A DNA stretch of 64,000 nt from contig OX467087.1 in NCBI GenBank assembly GCA_950106755.1, positions 20,650,047 to 20,714,046 of the forward strand. Direction: 5' to 3'. The notes beneath the pieces are model-generated. The model did not search any database and had not been told where the DNA came from. It worked only from the letters and a program-made list of their open reading frames with translations. Origin of the DNA: Climacium dendroides (Eukaryota > Streptophyta > Bryopsida > Hypnales > Climaciaceae). The position numbers were made by a program, and so were the translations under genes. This document shows, one piece after another, positions 1 through 10,618 of this stretch. The first letter of the stretch is position 1. Every line of letters begins with the position of its first letter.

Positions 1-2412
1 ATCTAATCTCTCTACTTTCACCTTATGAAGTACAATATACTTCTCATTCACTTCCAAAGCATTCTGATGTGGAGTAATTGTAACGGCGTGTATGGTAGAT
101 GGCATATCCACCATAGAATTATCCAACTGGCGACTAAGGATTTCTGTAGATGCACTTAGTATAGACAAAGGAAGCCCGTATGCTCTATAGTTTCTTGGAG
201 GAAGGTACCAACAGCACAGCACATTCCATCTTCAATCTATATTGTATTATGCGCCTAATTTCTCTAGATTTTTCAATTAATACCATCTGTTTTGAATAGC
301 TGGAAAAAAAACTGGTATTAACTTCTACACTATCAATAGAAGGGCGTTTTCACTAACACAATCAATTACATAAGGTAATATCTGGATGAAAATAGGGCAA
401 TCCAATGTGCATTATTAAAGACAAGTTCTATAGAAAAAGTGTCTACAATTCACTTTTGAACTTCTTTTATTTAAATTCAAATGAATGTATAGCAACGGTG
501 GAATCATACAACAATTTCACTTAAGAAATTGACATGACAGAGCCCCTAGAAACTGACGCGGAAGTCCTTTTTGAATTCTAGGGATGCGGTGATTTGAATG
601 AAGAAACTGACAAGGAAATGGCGGACTTTGCCTCATCTTCCAATTTATTTTTGGCGGCGTACCTACGAGTAGGTCCTCTCGCACATGTGACAGCGTACTC
701 CCACACTCCATGGCAAAACTCACCCTAACGTGGTAGCATCCTTTCATTTCCTCACTACACTATAAGAGAGAAGCACCATAGTGTCTACACACACTCACTA
801 TTGTAGTTTTGTTGAGTACTTGCAGGAGAGATCAATAGCTTTCATGTTTTTGCTTGTCACTTCATGCTTGTAGAAAACATGATACTTTCATTGAATAGTT
901 TGAAGCAGTGGAGAACACGGAAGCGTTGTAGGTTACTCTATTTCTCATCTAGTAAGGCTTTAAGAAGGTCGAGAATGACGAGAGGAAGCAGGGTACCACC
1001 AAAGACTAGTTAGTCCAGAGGAGAGGATCTTTGTAGAGTACTACGGTTTGAAACGGGGAGTATTGCCAGGGAAGATGATGCTCCAATCGACAATACTGAG
1101 GGAGTGGAGGAGACGCTCGATCATGGAGAACACTGCTGCTGAGCAACAAGAAAAGGCCCTGCACTCCACAACTGTAACATTCTCTAGGAACTCCTCTTCT
1201 TGACCTCATGAGTCCTTTGTTTAGGGTTCTTGTCAAATGGTCCTAAATCGATAGATATTTTGACCAATTCTAAGTACTTCTCTCATCTTTAGTACCCTAG
1301 GACAAATAGTATTATGAAGATTGTGAAACTTTTGGCATTGACGTATACGCAGAATAAGAGAGATGTCCTTGGATGTTTACGACATACTTACTCTAAGTAC
1401 ATGAGCATTTTCAGTGACTGTCTACGATAGTTAAGCTTTCACTATAGAACAAATATATAAAACTTTATGATTCACAATTTCAACACTTACCTGTAATGCT
1501 ATTTTTGAAAGGAGAGTATGAGAACAATCACTCTGAGAGAAGAGTCAAATAATCCGGGGGATTCCTAAAGATGGCTTGTATCTATAAGCAACAACCACTA
1601 CGTACACTATATTCAAGACTTAGAAACTACACATATAATGCTTTGAAATCATTTCTTAGTTTCAAGGATGATATCTAGCACATGACCCCACGTTCTTCAT
1701 TTTTCTTCTTTTTTAGCAAAATCTAAAGACGTATTTAGAATATTAATTAGACATCTTGTAGGAATTTGAATTGGGAATGAAAGGCATAGTAGAATCTTAA
1801 AAGTAAAGACCTTTAACTATTATATATTTAGAGTTAAGGTACCAAGTGAATAGGTTTAGAATGTAGGTATTAGTACAGGATCATACAAGAGTATTCCCCT
1901 GAATACATAAAATAGACTAGTCATGTAAGTGCAAGTGCAAAGAATCATGACATTGAATGATATGTCATATTTTCAATAGTCAATTATGAAGTGGATGTGA
2001 ATTTCTTGAAATTCACGTAGAAGGTGAAATGTGCCCATTGAATGTTATATGTGAAAATGCAAAGGTTGCCAAGTGCGTGGTGTCCACTTTGTTATGCTTT
2101 TCCATGAACAATATTTTGACATTGTTTGTGCACATTTCAATGCATCTCTCTAGAACAATAGGTAGTCTTCTAATTTAGTAGAGTTTGAATAAAAATGAAG
2201 CCTCATCAATGTTAAATGCAAGTACAAAAAAATCTTAACATCCGAGGAAGTCATTAAGACTTTGAGAGTACACCATGTTTGATCTTTTAAATATCTCCTT
2301 CAAATACTTGAAATCAAAATTTTTAAAATTAAAAATAAAAGATTAATTGGACTTCAAGGTGTAGTATTCTTGTTTTAAAGGCATTTGAAATAGACATGAT
2401 CTCAAAAATTAA
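1..2412. other. AT-rich intergenic DNA, no supported gene
   Basis: I see no recognisable gene. Short open frames on minus at 517-747 and 1006-1236 have no family features. A TATA-like string (CTATAAGAGAG, about 769-779 on plus) is followed by a moderately GC-rich stretch to about 1250, which could be a decayed promoter or transcript. Nothing downstream of it codes for a recognisable protein. Confidence 0.5.
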
Positions 2413-2533
2413 GCACGCAGGAATTTCAAACACAGATTTCTGTTAATTTCAACAGAAATCTATTGTTCAATGACCGAAACAACGAGACCGAAACAACAGA
2501 GTTCTGTTGAAATTCCTACGTTTTCTACTACTG
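2413..2533. mobile_element. degenerate MITE related to the element at 3377
   Basis: The inverted arms are imperfect (GCAGGAATTTCAAACACAGA on the left, TCTGTTGAAATTCCTACG on the right). The right end, TTTTCTACTACTG, resembles the TTTTCTAGTAGTG end of the intact element about 1 kb away. Both also share the GACCGAAACAACAGA string. I read it as an older, decayed member of the same non-autonomous CACTA-like family. No clear target duplication is visible. Confidence 0.5.
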
Positions 2534-3376
2534 GCAATTACATGAAATATTTTCAATTCTTTAAAGGATTAAAATTTAAAATAAATATATAAGATGAACA
2601 ATCAGTTCGTTCTCCTCAAATGCCACAATAATGTATAAACGCAATTTCAAATAATATTTGACAATAAGTGTTGTACTCTAAATATTACTATTGTATATTG
2701 TAAAACACATGATTATTAAATATCAAGGTTTGGACTCTAAATTTTTTGTAATGAATCTAGGTCTTCCCAAAACAAACAGTTCTATGAGAAAATTCATAAG
2801 TTTAATTTTGACACACATGTAGTTGTAAGCCTACTCAAATATGAGTCCTAAAAATAAATAAAGTATGAGTTAAGAGGGTTTACTAGGAAAACTTAATGCC
2901 TGCATCACCCTTATTTTGAGAAAAAAATTAACAAGTAGAAACAGTGTTCAAAATTTTTTAGTTTAGTTTCCTTCTTTTGGTGAAAAAAACAAAGTAAATA
3001 TTTTCATACACGTGTTAGAAACTGCCACATATTTTTTAAAATTGCCACATCAGATTATGGATTCCTCAACCAACCAACATCCACCAAGTCTACCTGGACA
3101 AAGACTAACAATAGAAACGTTCACGCGTGAGCATTTCTCTTTCTCTCTTCAACTCTTAGGGGTTGACTTTAATCATTTTTTAAGCAACGTTGGAGATTGA
3201 TTCATAGAAAGATGATATGGGGGTGACTTAATTTATTTTGAAAAAGAAAACAGAAGTGTTGCACTATCTGTCCATCAATGCTTCCTTGCACCGTCAGCGT
3301 ACCAACTAACTTAATTATATCATTGAAGTCCAGGTGCATGTAATCAAGCTCGCCAATCGCAGCGCATTGTGTCTAA

Positions 3377-3526
3377 CACTACTAGAAAATTTCGTTTTTC
3401 TGTTGTTTCGGTCGTGTTGATCCGGTCAAAATCTGACAGAAATCTGTTGAAACCGACAGATTTCTGTCAGATTTTGACCGGATCAACGCGACCGAAACAA
3501 CAGAAAAACGAAATTTTCTAGTAGTG
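3377..3526. mobile_element. CACTA-like hairpin MITE, 150 bp, TAA target duplication
   Basis: This is an almost perfect palindrome. It begins CACTACTAGAAAATTTCG and ends with the exact reverse complement CGAAATTTTCTAGTAGTG. The arms are about 71 bp and differ at one visible position (GGTCGTG versus GGTCGCG), with a loop of only a few bases. The element is flanked by TAA on both sides (3374-3376 and 3527-3529), a 3-bp target duplication. The CACTA start and 3-bp duplication fit the CACTA (En/Spm) superfamily; TAA would also fit PIF/Harbinger. The near-perfect arms imply a recent insertion. Confidence 0.85.
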
Positions 3527-4870
3527 TAACACTGCATTTGCAAGATTGTATTCTCATGATCCTAGACTAAGTACGTGGACATGGAATCCAGATTGCTTCA
3601 TCTTTGGAAAGTTCTGACAAAGCCGCAACTTGTGGCGGTGATGCAAATTGAGAATCCTCTTCGTGAACCTTGGAAGGTTAGATGCTACATTCCATTTTCT
3701 AGTCTTCCTTGCGCCTTTCTCAGTGTCTACTTCTCACCATACAGGATTCAGGGACGCAAAGATCTACCTGCAGTCGCCCACAAGATGGTGCACCCAGTTG
3801 GCCACCTCTTCGGACTCAAACTCGAAAGAGCCAGTAGGTCTTAATTTTTCGCACTTCTTGTTTTGCTACTTGAACTCTGGAACCCTTTCTCTTGCAGTCT
3901 TTTGTACAACTAGATGCGGCTTTAGAAAGTCAAATTTCATTGTAAGGTTCCTCGCATTGTTCCAAGCTGATGTTTTTACAAGAAGTGCGTTCTCCAAAAT
4001 TTCTGGGGTGCACCGGATTATGGAGCCTTGAAAATGGGGATCTTTAGATTGATTTCCCCACAAGGTCAACACTGGAGGGGGCCCGGAACTTTCCATCTAA
4101 GTTGACTTGGATCCGAGCCATGTTCCGCGGGATATTGCCGAACCCCTCAAGTTTTAGATTCAAAATTGATTGGGTGCACACAGGCTTTTGTTTGTCCCTA
4201 GTGAGGTAGTAAAGTCCCATGCACTAGAACCACAAGCACTAGTTCTAGATCCAAAATTGATCGGGTACACCCTTGAAGTGCAGCCGTGATGATGGGGAAC
4301 CAAGAGTGTAGAATGTGGTAATGTGCTTGCATCGAAAATGCTCACAAGCTCTACCATCCCGTTCGATCCCACAACTGTGCATGCGAGAGCCTCGTTGGCC
4401 CTTGTGTATTGAAATGCGATGTGTGGGCTGCTGCTGTTGTGGCTTAGTTGAGCACATAGAATTTTATTTGTCCCTGTAGTACCGAGAACTTGAGGGGTCT
4501 TGCAAGAGTTATTCCAACGTGGCTCGGATCCAAGCCATGTCAGGCATAATCTTGTTGGACCCCTCCAAATGCAGACCTTTCAAAGAATTATTCACAGAAT
4601 TTATCATTCAATCTTACGTATTTTCTTGATAAGTGCTGATCCTAGAACATTTCTATCGTTGTGCCCATGTTTGCCAATATTCCTGATTTTCAGTCATTGA
4701 TTTTTGATTCTTTGTTCTTCCGAGTGAGAATTCTAGATCTAAGAATTAGAATCTGCTACCTATGAAGATTTGATTTTAAATGTGAAAAATTACTAAAACA
4801 TTAAAGAAAAAATAATGCGGTGTTTAATTCATAATCCACTAGGTTCATTTTTTAAATAAAATCATTAGAT
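3527..4870. other. intergenic DNA with unassigned short ORFs
   Basis: Moderate-GC sequence. Overlapping plus-strand frames at 3575-3844 (89 codons) and 3648-4031 (127 codons) show no motif I recognise and overlap in different frames, so at most one could be real. An inverted pair TTGGATCCGAGCCA / TGGCTCGGATCCAA lies at about 4107 and 4521, and two similar GATTGGGT/GATCGGGT blocks lie between, so the stretch is probably an old repeat. Confidence 0.4.
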
Positions 4871-4964
4871 CTTCATTTCTGGAAGGTTCCATTAGATGAT
4901 GGCACCATCACCATCGGATCAGATGGTGATGGGGCCATCATCTAATGGAACCCCCCAAATGAAG
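4871..4964. repeat. 94-bp hairpin-forming inverted repeat
   Basis: Left arm CTTCATTT...GGTTCCATTAGATGATGG is mirrored by CCATCATCTAATGGAACC...AAATGAAG on the right, with a short loop around CGGATCAG. The arms are about 43 bp with a few mismatches. It looks like a small MITE or foldback remnant; I see no clear target duplication. Confidence 0.7.
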
Positions 4965-5491
4965 AATGGTCAAAATTAATCTTCAGTTTTGTTAGATTTT
5001 CATTTGTGATTTAAAGATTTGAAATTAACATTCAGAATAAGAAGATATGGAACTCTTCTGAATTTGAAGATTTTAAATTTATCTTGAACAAAGCTGAAAC
5101 TTATAAAAAATAATGTACATTTCAAGATTTCCAAAATCTACAGATTTTTTGGTCTTTAGACAATTGATATGAGACTCACTATCTTTTTGGAATGCCCTCT
5201 TTATCATGGATTTTAGAAATGCATAAATGTCAAAGTAGTGTTCAATTTCTGATATTGCAAAATAGTGCTTATTGCACTTAGAATGTTTTAATTTATTTGT
5301 AGACATTTTCTTAAAAATACTTTAATTTCTTGGAACATAATGATTATAAAAAATTGAACTAGAGACATTCCTTTTCCTAAAAAGTTTAAAGGTTTTGTGC
5401 CATGAGAATGTTCTTGGCGTGCTTGCAACTTCTCATAATATATAGCTTACAATTTATTCATGTTCTTTGAATGTGATGTTTGACCAACAGA
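4965..5491. other. AT-rich spacer, no gene
   Basis: Very AT-rich. The minus-strand open frame at 5079-5306 has low-complexity composition and no recognisable motif. The end of the stretch, near 5480-5491, carries an acceptor-like sequence (TTTGACCAACAG) that leads into the decayed coding fragment below. Confidence 0.4.
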
Positions 5492-5718
5492 GAGGACTTG
5501 GCAAAGGTGCATCTTCACCTACAACACCTCCTCCAAGTAGCCTAGTGCCTCATCAAGCGGGACCTTCTTAGACACCTTCAGTTGTGAGACCGAATGTGGA
5601 GGTTTCACAAGATTCCCAGAAAGAAGAAGTTGAAGGGGAGGACTTGGTAAGTTTTGATGATATCATGGATGTTGCGGAGCGTGCGGTTGACATTTTCAAG
5701 AGTTCGGTACTCAATTGA
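5492..5718 (+). pseudogene. decayed coding fragment with in-frame stops, family unknown
   Basis: Reading from just after an acceptor-like CAACAG, one frame gives a protein-like stretch: a Ser/Thr/Pro/Gly-rich linker (TTPPPSSLVPHQAGPS), an in-frame TAG, then an acidic segment (SQKEEVEGEDLVSFDD) and a helical segment (IMDVAERAVDIFKSS) before a TGA. Composition and codon-level look are more gene-like than the surroundings, but no family is recognisable. It may be a broken exon of a host gene or of a transposon. Confidence 0.35.
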
Positions 5719-6589
5719 GTTGGTGACAACATGGTACAAAAATGTAGATATGTTTCTAGACTTGTGCAGATTCACTATAAGAAAACTGCGTTTTCTGTCA
5801 TGTTTTTAAAAAACATGCTGTGTTTTCGTAGACATCACTGCGACATGCAGTCAGTGGCCAATGGATTGTGAATTCTATATGATGTCAGAGGTAACGTGTT
5901 GCGTTTCTTTGAAAACACAATATTGTCTGCAGAAACAAATATATTCCAAAAAATGTCAAAAAAAATCAATGTGAATTTTTTTTTGACATCCAAAAAAACA
6001 ACGGAAGTCCACGTCAGCCAATATGTCTGTTTTTACTGCAAGTAACTTTTGTCTAGTTACTGTAGACTAAGGTAAAATGCTGTCTGAGGATGGGAAACGT
6101 AGGGATGGGTAGTTGCTTTATTGGACTCCAAAAAAAGGTGCCTGCATGGATGCTCATGTAGTGCATGCAAGGTTAATTTAGAGTCAAAATTTCCTAGCAT
6201 TCTAATGTGATAATCATGTGTATTGAATGACAAAATTCAATAAAGGCATGGCAAAAGTAACAAACTTCATTCTTTTAACATGAGAAAAAAATCCAAAAAT
6301 GTGTAACAACTTATAAAATGTAAAGAACATCAATTGAAAGAGGTTAGAATGGGGTGTGCACCAAAAATTACTCCCTATGAGATAGTTAGCAAATGAGGTT
6401 GTTACCTCCTAAATTTCCAACACATGTTCATGATTTTGGAAGAATAGTTTCAAAGACGAATCAAATCTTCAAATGAGCACTTACAATGGAAACTTAGAGC
6501 ATTGAATACGAAAAATTTCAACAAAGTACTCTCAAAACCCTTGGCATTCTACCACCCTTTCTATATGCTTCAATGTGTAATTTATAAGA
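5719..6589. other. AT-rich spacer with a possible CACTA-type end
   Basis: A CACTATAAGAAAAC string at about 5774 resembles the outer end of CACTA-like elements, but I could not find a matching opposite end, so no element is called. The rest is AT-rich with no open frame worth naming. Confidence 0.35.
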
Positions 6590-7770
6590 ATGCAAATACC
6601 TTTTCTTATGCATGGGGTGGGGGAGTTGTACCCTAGGAATAAATGTATGCATTGCTTTGTACTACTTACATTTTCCTATTGTTCCAATGGACCTTCTACT
6701 GTGCAAGAAAAAATATGTACAAAAGTATTTCTGTGCAAAAATTGGAAATTGTTTTTTGTCCCTTCACAAGTTTTTTGGTTTACATATTTTTTTTTACTAT
6801 TTTTGGCTTGTACCTCTTCTTTCATTTTAATTTTTTTTTGTTTACCATTGTCTTTGTTTCACCTATTATAATGGTTTACCTACATTTTCCATTCACATAC
6901 TTTTGTACATTGTTTTTTTTAGGTCTTGAGTAGCCTATATTTTTTTTAACTATTTCTTTATATTCTTTATTTTTTTGCATTATCTTATTTGTCCTTTTCC
7001 CATTTTCCCCCATAACCTTTTTTTCCCATTCCCTATTCCCATTTTCTAATTTATCTTTTTTTCCTTTCTTCATACCTTATTTATTAGTACCCTAAACAAT
7101 CAGTACATGTTTCAATCATTTATCTAATTTTCGCTCGGGCATTTTTTTCCCTTGCATTTTTATTCTCTAAATGAATTTCTCTCCTTATCTCCTACATTCC
7201 ACTGTTTTTTTCTTTTGCCAATATTTCCCTTTATAAACTTTTTTTAGTGACGTTCTTGTTTTTTTATGTATGCATATGCTTTACCTATTTCTTACTTTAC
7301 CTATTCTATTCTACACCCTCTATTTCATTTTAATTTCCTTTTTCTTTATGTATTTCTTTACATTCTTTCACCTGTTGTTATATTTTACCTCAATTTTTCC
7401 TTGACTTTTTTTGGAGGGGGCTTTTTTTATCCCTTGACCTATATTTTGTTATAACTATTTCTTTGCATTATCTATTTTTTTCATTGCCTAATTTTTCCAT
7501 TACCTATTTCTTTTCATTGCCTAATTTTCTCCAATACTTGTTTTTTTTTCTTTACCCTGTTTCTTTTCATACCTATTCATATCTTTACCTATTTCTTCCG
7601 TTATCTATTTGATTCCTTTACCAATATCACTCAATTAACTATTTTTTTTCCTTTACCTTTTTGTTTCCTTCATATTTTTTTCCCTTGACCTCTTACTTTC
7701 CTACAACTATTTTTTTCCTTTACATCCATTTTTTTTGCTTTAGTTTCTTTTCCCTTTATTGCACTTCATC
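6590..7770. repeat. 1.2-kb pyrimidine-rich low-complexity tract
   Basis: The plus strand is extremely T- and C-rich over about 1.2 kb, with loosely repeated strings such as TTACCTATTTCTTTT, CATTGCCTAATTTT and TTTTTCCTTTACC. It looks like a degenerate tandem array of a 15-25 base unit. Open frames here (6590-6933 on plus, 6876-7073 on minus) are composition artefacts: Phe/Leu-rich on one strand, Lys/Asn/Glu-rich on the other. Confidence 0.7.
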
Positions 7771-7789
7771 CTTATTATGTTGTATTTGT

Positions 7790-8935
7790 CTTGTTGATTC
7801 TAACCCCTAAAGGATTGAACTATATTTTTTTGGCAATATAACAATTTTGGATAGTTCACTATGATTGGAATTTTTATTTTTTTTCCTTGAAATTTTCACA
7901 CAACATGTACTTAAGGAGTAGCTTTATGGCCCAATAATTTTTAATAATTTTTGATTACATGGTTAAAAATTTATTGTATGATATGTAATTTTCTTTGAAT
8001 TATAAGTTGTTTGGGTAGTTCAAAAAATTCTTTAAAATCTATTTTTTCCAAAATACAAATTTGAAATTGATTTTTTAAATGTATATGTATGTGGAAAGCT
8101 TTGAATCATTCCATTTTTTATCACCAAGATGAAAGTTATGAGGAGTTTTAGTTTGTGGGCAATTGCAGAATCTCTACTCTAAAATAAACTTTGAAGTTCT
8201 TTATTTAACTCAATTTTTAATATTTTTTGAAAAAAATAAAATCAGAGGATGTAGATTGTTTATTACAACACTACAACAATTGGGATTGGCATTTTTCAAT
8301 TCCTTCACTAAATTCTTAACAATTTAGTATTTTGAATCATTCTCTATTTCTTTCTACTTACTATTTTTTTTCCTATTAGCTGTATAATTCCAAATGATTT
8401 GAAATTTTTCAAGCATGTAGTCAACTTGCCTTTGAATCCAAAGAAGCACCACCATTTTGTACATTCTTACATACATATGTGACCTTGTGAAGTACAAGTG
8501 CCCCGTTTTTTGTAGGGCCAAATTTTTTTTTGTTACTTCAAATGCTAATATATTGCAATCCACATAGTGGAAATTTATGAAATTTTCTCACATCTTCTCA
8601 AACAAGAGTACTACAAGATCCTAAAGTTACATGTGTCCAAAAATGTTTTTTTTCTAAATTTTTGTACTTGTACTAGAAATGGCAATTTAGGTGGGTTTTT
8701 TTTGTAGTCAAGGAACTTTAGGGGATAAGTGTCTTCCACTTAATTGCAATTGACTAACTGCTGATTTTCTAGATTTTAGTTATATGACTAATCTATGTGA
8801 CAATTTAAGTGTCCTAGAGAACTTCCACTTTGAAAAATCATAGTACTTACATGTCTTATCTAAAAATTCTAATTTTTTTCTTGAAAGTTCAAAATTTTCA
8901 ATAGCTGATACTAAAAAAATTCCAATCCAACGACC
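7790..8935 (+). repeat. dispersed repeat family R1, copy a
   Basis: This matches three other stretches of the window (about 22020-22830, 39820-40770, 62690-63620) in the same orientation. Shared landmarks in order are CCCTAAAGGA near the start, GAAAGCTTTGAATCATTCCA, GATGAAAGTTATG, AAATGCTAATAT, AAACAAGAGTACTACAAGATCCTA in diverged form, and a tail with CACTTTGAAAAATCAT. No coding capacity remains. The copy ends about 30 bp before the NCS1 pseudogene begins, so the repeat edge may mark a rearrangement breakpoint. Confidence 0.6.
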
Positions 8936-8967
8936 CATCATCCTTCTTTGAATATTTTATTCCCCTG

Positions 8968-9980
8968 GAGACCTCGAGTTCGGAGTGCCGTTTCCCGTGT
9001 TGGCGAGAGCGAGCTTTGCGACTGCGCCGTCGCTGTTGAGGGCGCTCGTGGCGTGTGGGTGGTTTGGGATTCAGGCGTGGATTGGAGGGCAGGCGGTGTT
9101 TCGTCTGGTGAATGTCCTTCTGCAAGGGCGGATGGAGGGGCCTGGGGTACCGGAATTGAGGATCAGTGTGGTGTTGTTTGCTTGGTTCTTGGCGTTCTAA
9201 AGCTGCAGTAAGGTGGGAGTCCAATTTATTCTGTTGAGGGTTTTTGGTGGGGATCTTGTAGGCCATTTGGAGAGGGTTTCAATGGACTCAATAGTGTAGG
9301 AATTGGATACGTATAAACAAGTCATGGATTTTTGAAGTTTTACTCGTACGTGTAGGCTTTTGCTCTTGAGCTGTTATGTTGCGTCATTCTTATTGAATGC
9401 TTTTGAGTTTCGTTTACGCAATTAAGTCGTATTTTGGGCCTATACACTATAATTGGAAAGGTGCCTTTTGCACATCAATTCGTGTACAGAATTGAAAGAG
9501 TGATTAGACGGTGGACAGCTTGAGGTTTCGATGCATGTTTTTAGGGTTGTCGGTAATCAATTGCGTCAGTCCAATCAACGCAACAGCATTCAATTGGAGT
9601 ACGCATTCTGTGTTCACTGATTCTAGTGATTTAAAATTTGTTCCCATCTGAATTCCACTAGTTTCACAGCACGCTCAATTGAATTGGTCATGAATCCTTG
9701 GTCCTTTAGGGTTTAAGACGACGTGGGCTTGGCAAGTGCAGATGGGGATTATTTGGAATGGAATTGGGAGCATCCGGGAGTTGGAGAAACTGGGGGCGCC
9801 AATCCTCATCGTTTTATCAGGAGCATTAATAGCGTGGGCTCACATTCGAGCTGGCGGCTTCGGGTACATGTTGTCACTCCCTTCGCATTTCGTCCCTGGA
9901 GGGCCTCAAGCCGGGCAGTTATGGCAAACTTTTTTCCCAGCCTTGACAGCCAATGTTGGCTTCTGGGTCACTCTCAGTTT
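8968..9980 (+). pseudogene. truncated NCS1 nucleobase transporter pseudogene
   Basis: A partial copy of the intact NCS1 gene at 16303-18962. It starts in the middle of exon 1 (matching from about 16718), runs through exon 1, intron 1 and most of exon 2, and stops at the CTCAGTTTGA near the end of exon 2. Exon 1 has lost about a dozen bases where the intact gene encodes GIRGAN, and carries a TAA in the segment equivalent to FLAFWGLQ. The donor GTAAGG and acceptor GTGCAG are still visible (second exon from 9742). Exon 3 and the 5' end are absent. Right after the NCS1 match stops, sequence joins directly to the leader of the first RWP-RK gene. It is clearly broken and cannot make a transporter. 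Confidence 0.85.
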
Positions 9981-10050
9981 GAGCAGTTCCCAATCCTTGA
10001 AGCTGGTAGTGATTATGGAGGTTAGCAGCAGGAGGTCAGTCAAGGGCAAA

Positions 10051-10618
10051 GCCATAGCCAGCAAATGCAACGTCCAATCTCCCAGAACGTCCGACCCCGA
10101 CGGCCCTATCCCCATCACCCCTTCCCGTTTGGGAAGACGAACCGTGGAACCTCCCCACAATGCGGTTACACAGACCCAGCCTCGTCCCCCTATTCCCCAC
10201 ATCTCCAGCTCTCCTACATTCCACACCCACATCAAGCAATTTCCGCCGTCACGTGTACCCAGGGCGAACATGCCCAGCATGGCCTCCGGCAGCTCGAGCG
10301 TGAAGAGCCAACTACCTAAAAGGCAGGGGGAGCTCCGATCCGAGCGATGGCTGCGCCCATGCAAACCCCGCCATATAGATATTACAGTCTCTGAAACGCT
10401 CTACACTTGCGCCTTTGTCTCATCATCTCGGGAAACCCAGCAATTTCACACACAATTTCATACAGTTTCAAGTCACATTGCATTCTCCAGCGGGACGCCA
10501 ACTGTTTTGTTGCCACCAATTGGACATGGTTTCCGTTCTGTGAGATCAGCCATCGGTTGGGAATAGTTGGATCCAAGAGGTTTTGTGGGTTTGTAGCTGG
10601 TGGTGAGAGTGTGGAGCG
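10051..10618 (+). promoter_or_regulatory. promoter and 5' leader of RWP-RK gene copy 1
   Basis: This stretch is closely matched by the inverted stretch upstream of copy 2 (33861-34433), so it belongs to the duplicated unit. A TATA-like CCATATAGATATTAC lies at 10371-10385, about 235 bp before the ATG; the other copy has an expanded AT run at the same place. It stays open in one frame across the junction with the NCS1 pseudogene (9742-10566). Indels between the two copies are not multiples of three, however, so I read it as non-coding leader. Confidence 0.6.

Noticed and set aside
4340..4375. Possible tRNA T-loop (CGTTCGATCCCAC)
   Set aside because: No matching acceptor stem, D arm or anticodon arm could be placed around it.
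6590..7454. Several frames resembling membrane peptides
   Set aside because: Phe/Leu runs are a direct result of the T/C-rich tract.
9742..10566. Open frame of 275 codons fusing NCS1 exon 2 to the RWP-RK leader, as a chimeric gene
   Set aside because: Indels between this leader and that of copy 2 change the frame, so the leader half is not kept as protein; the NCS1 half is truncated and lacks its start.
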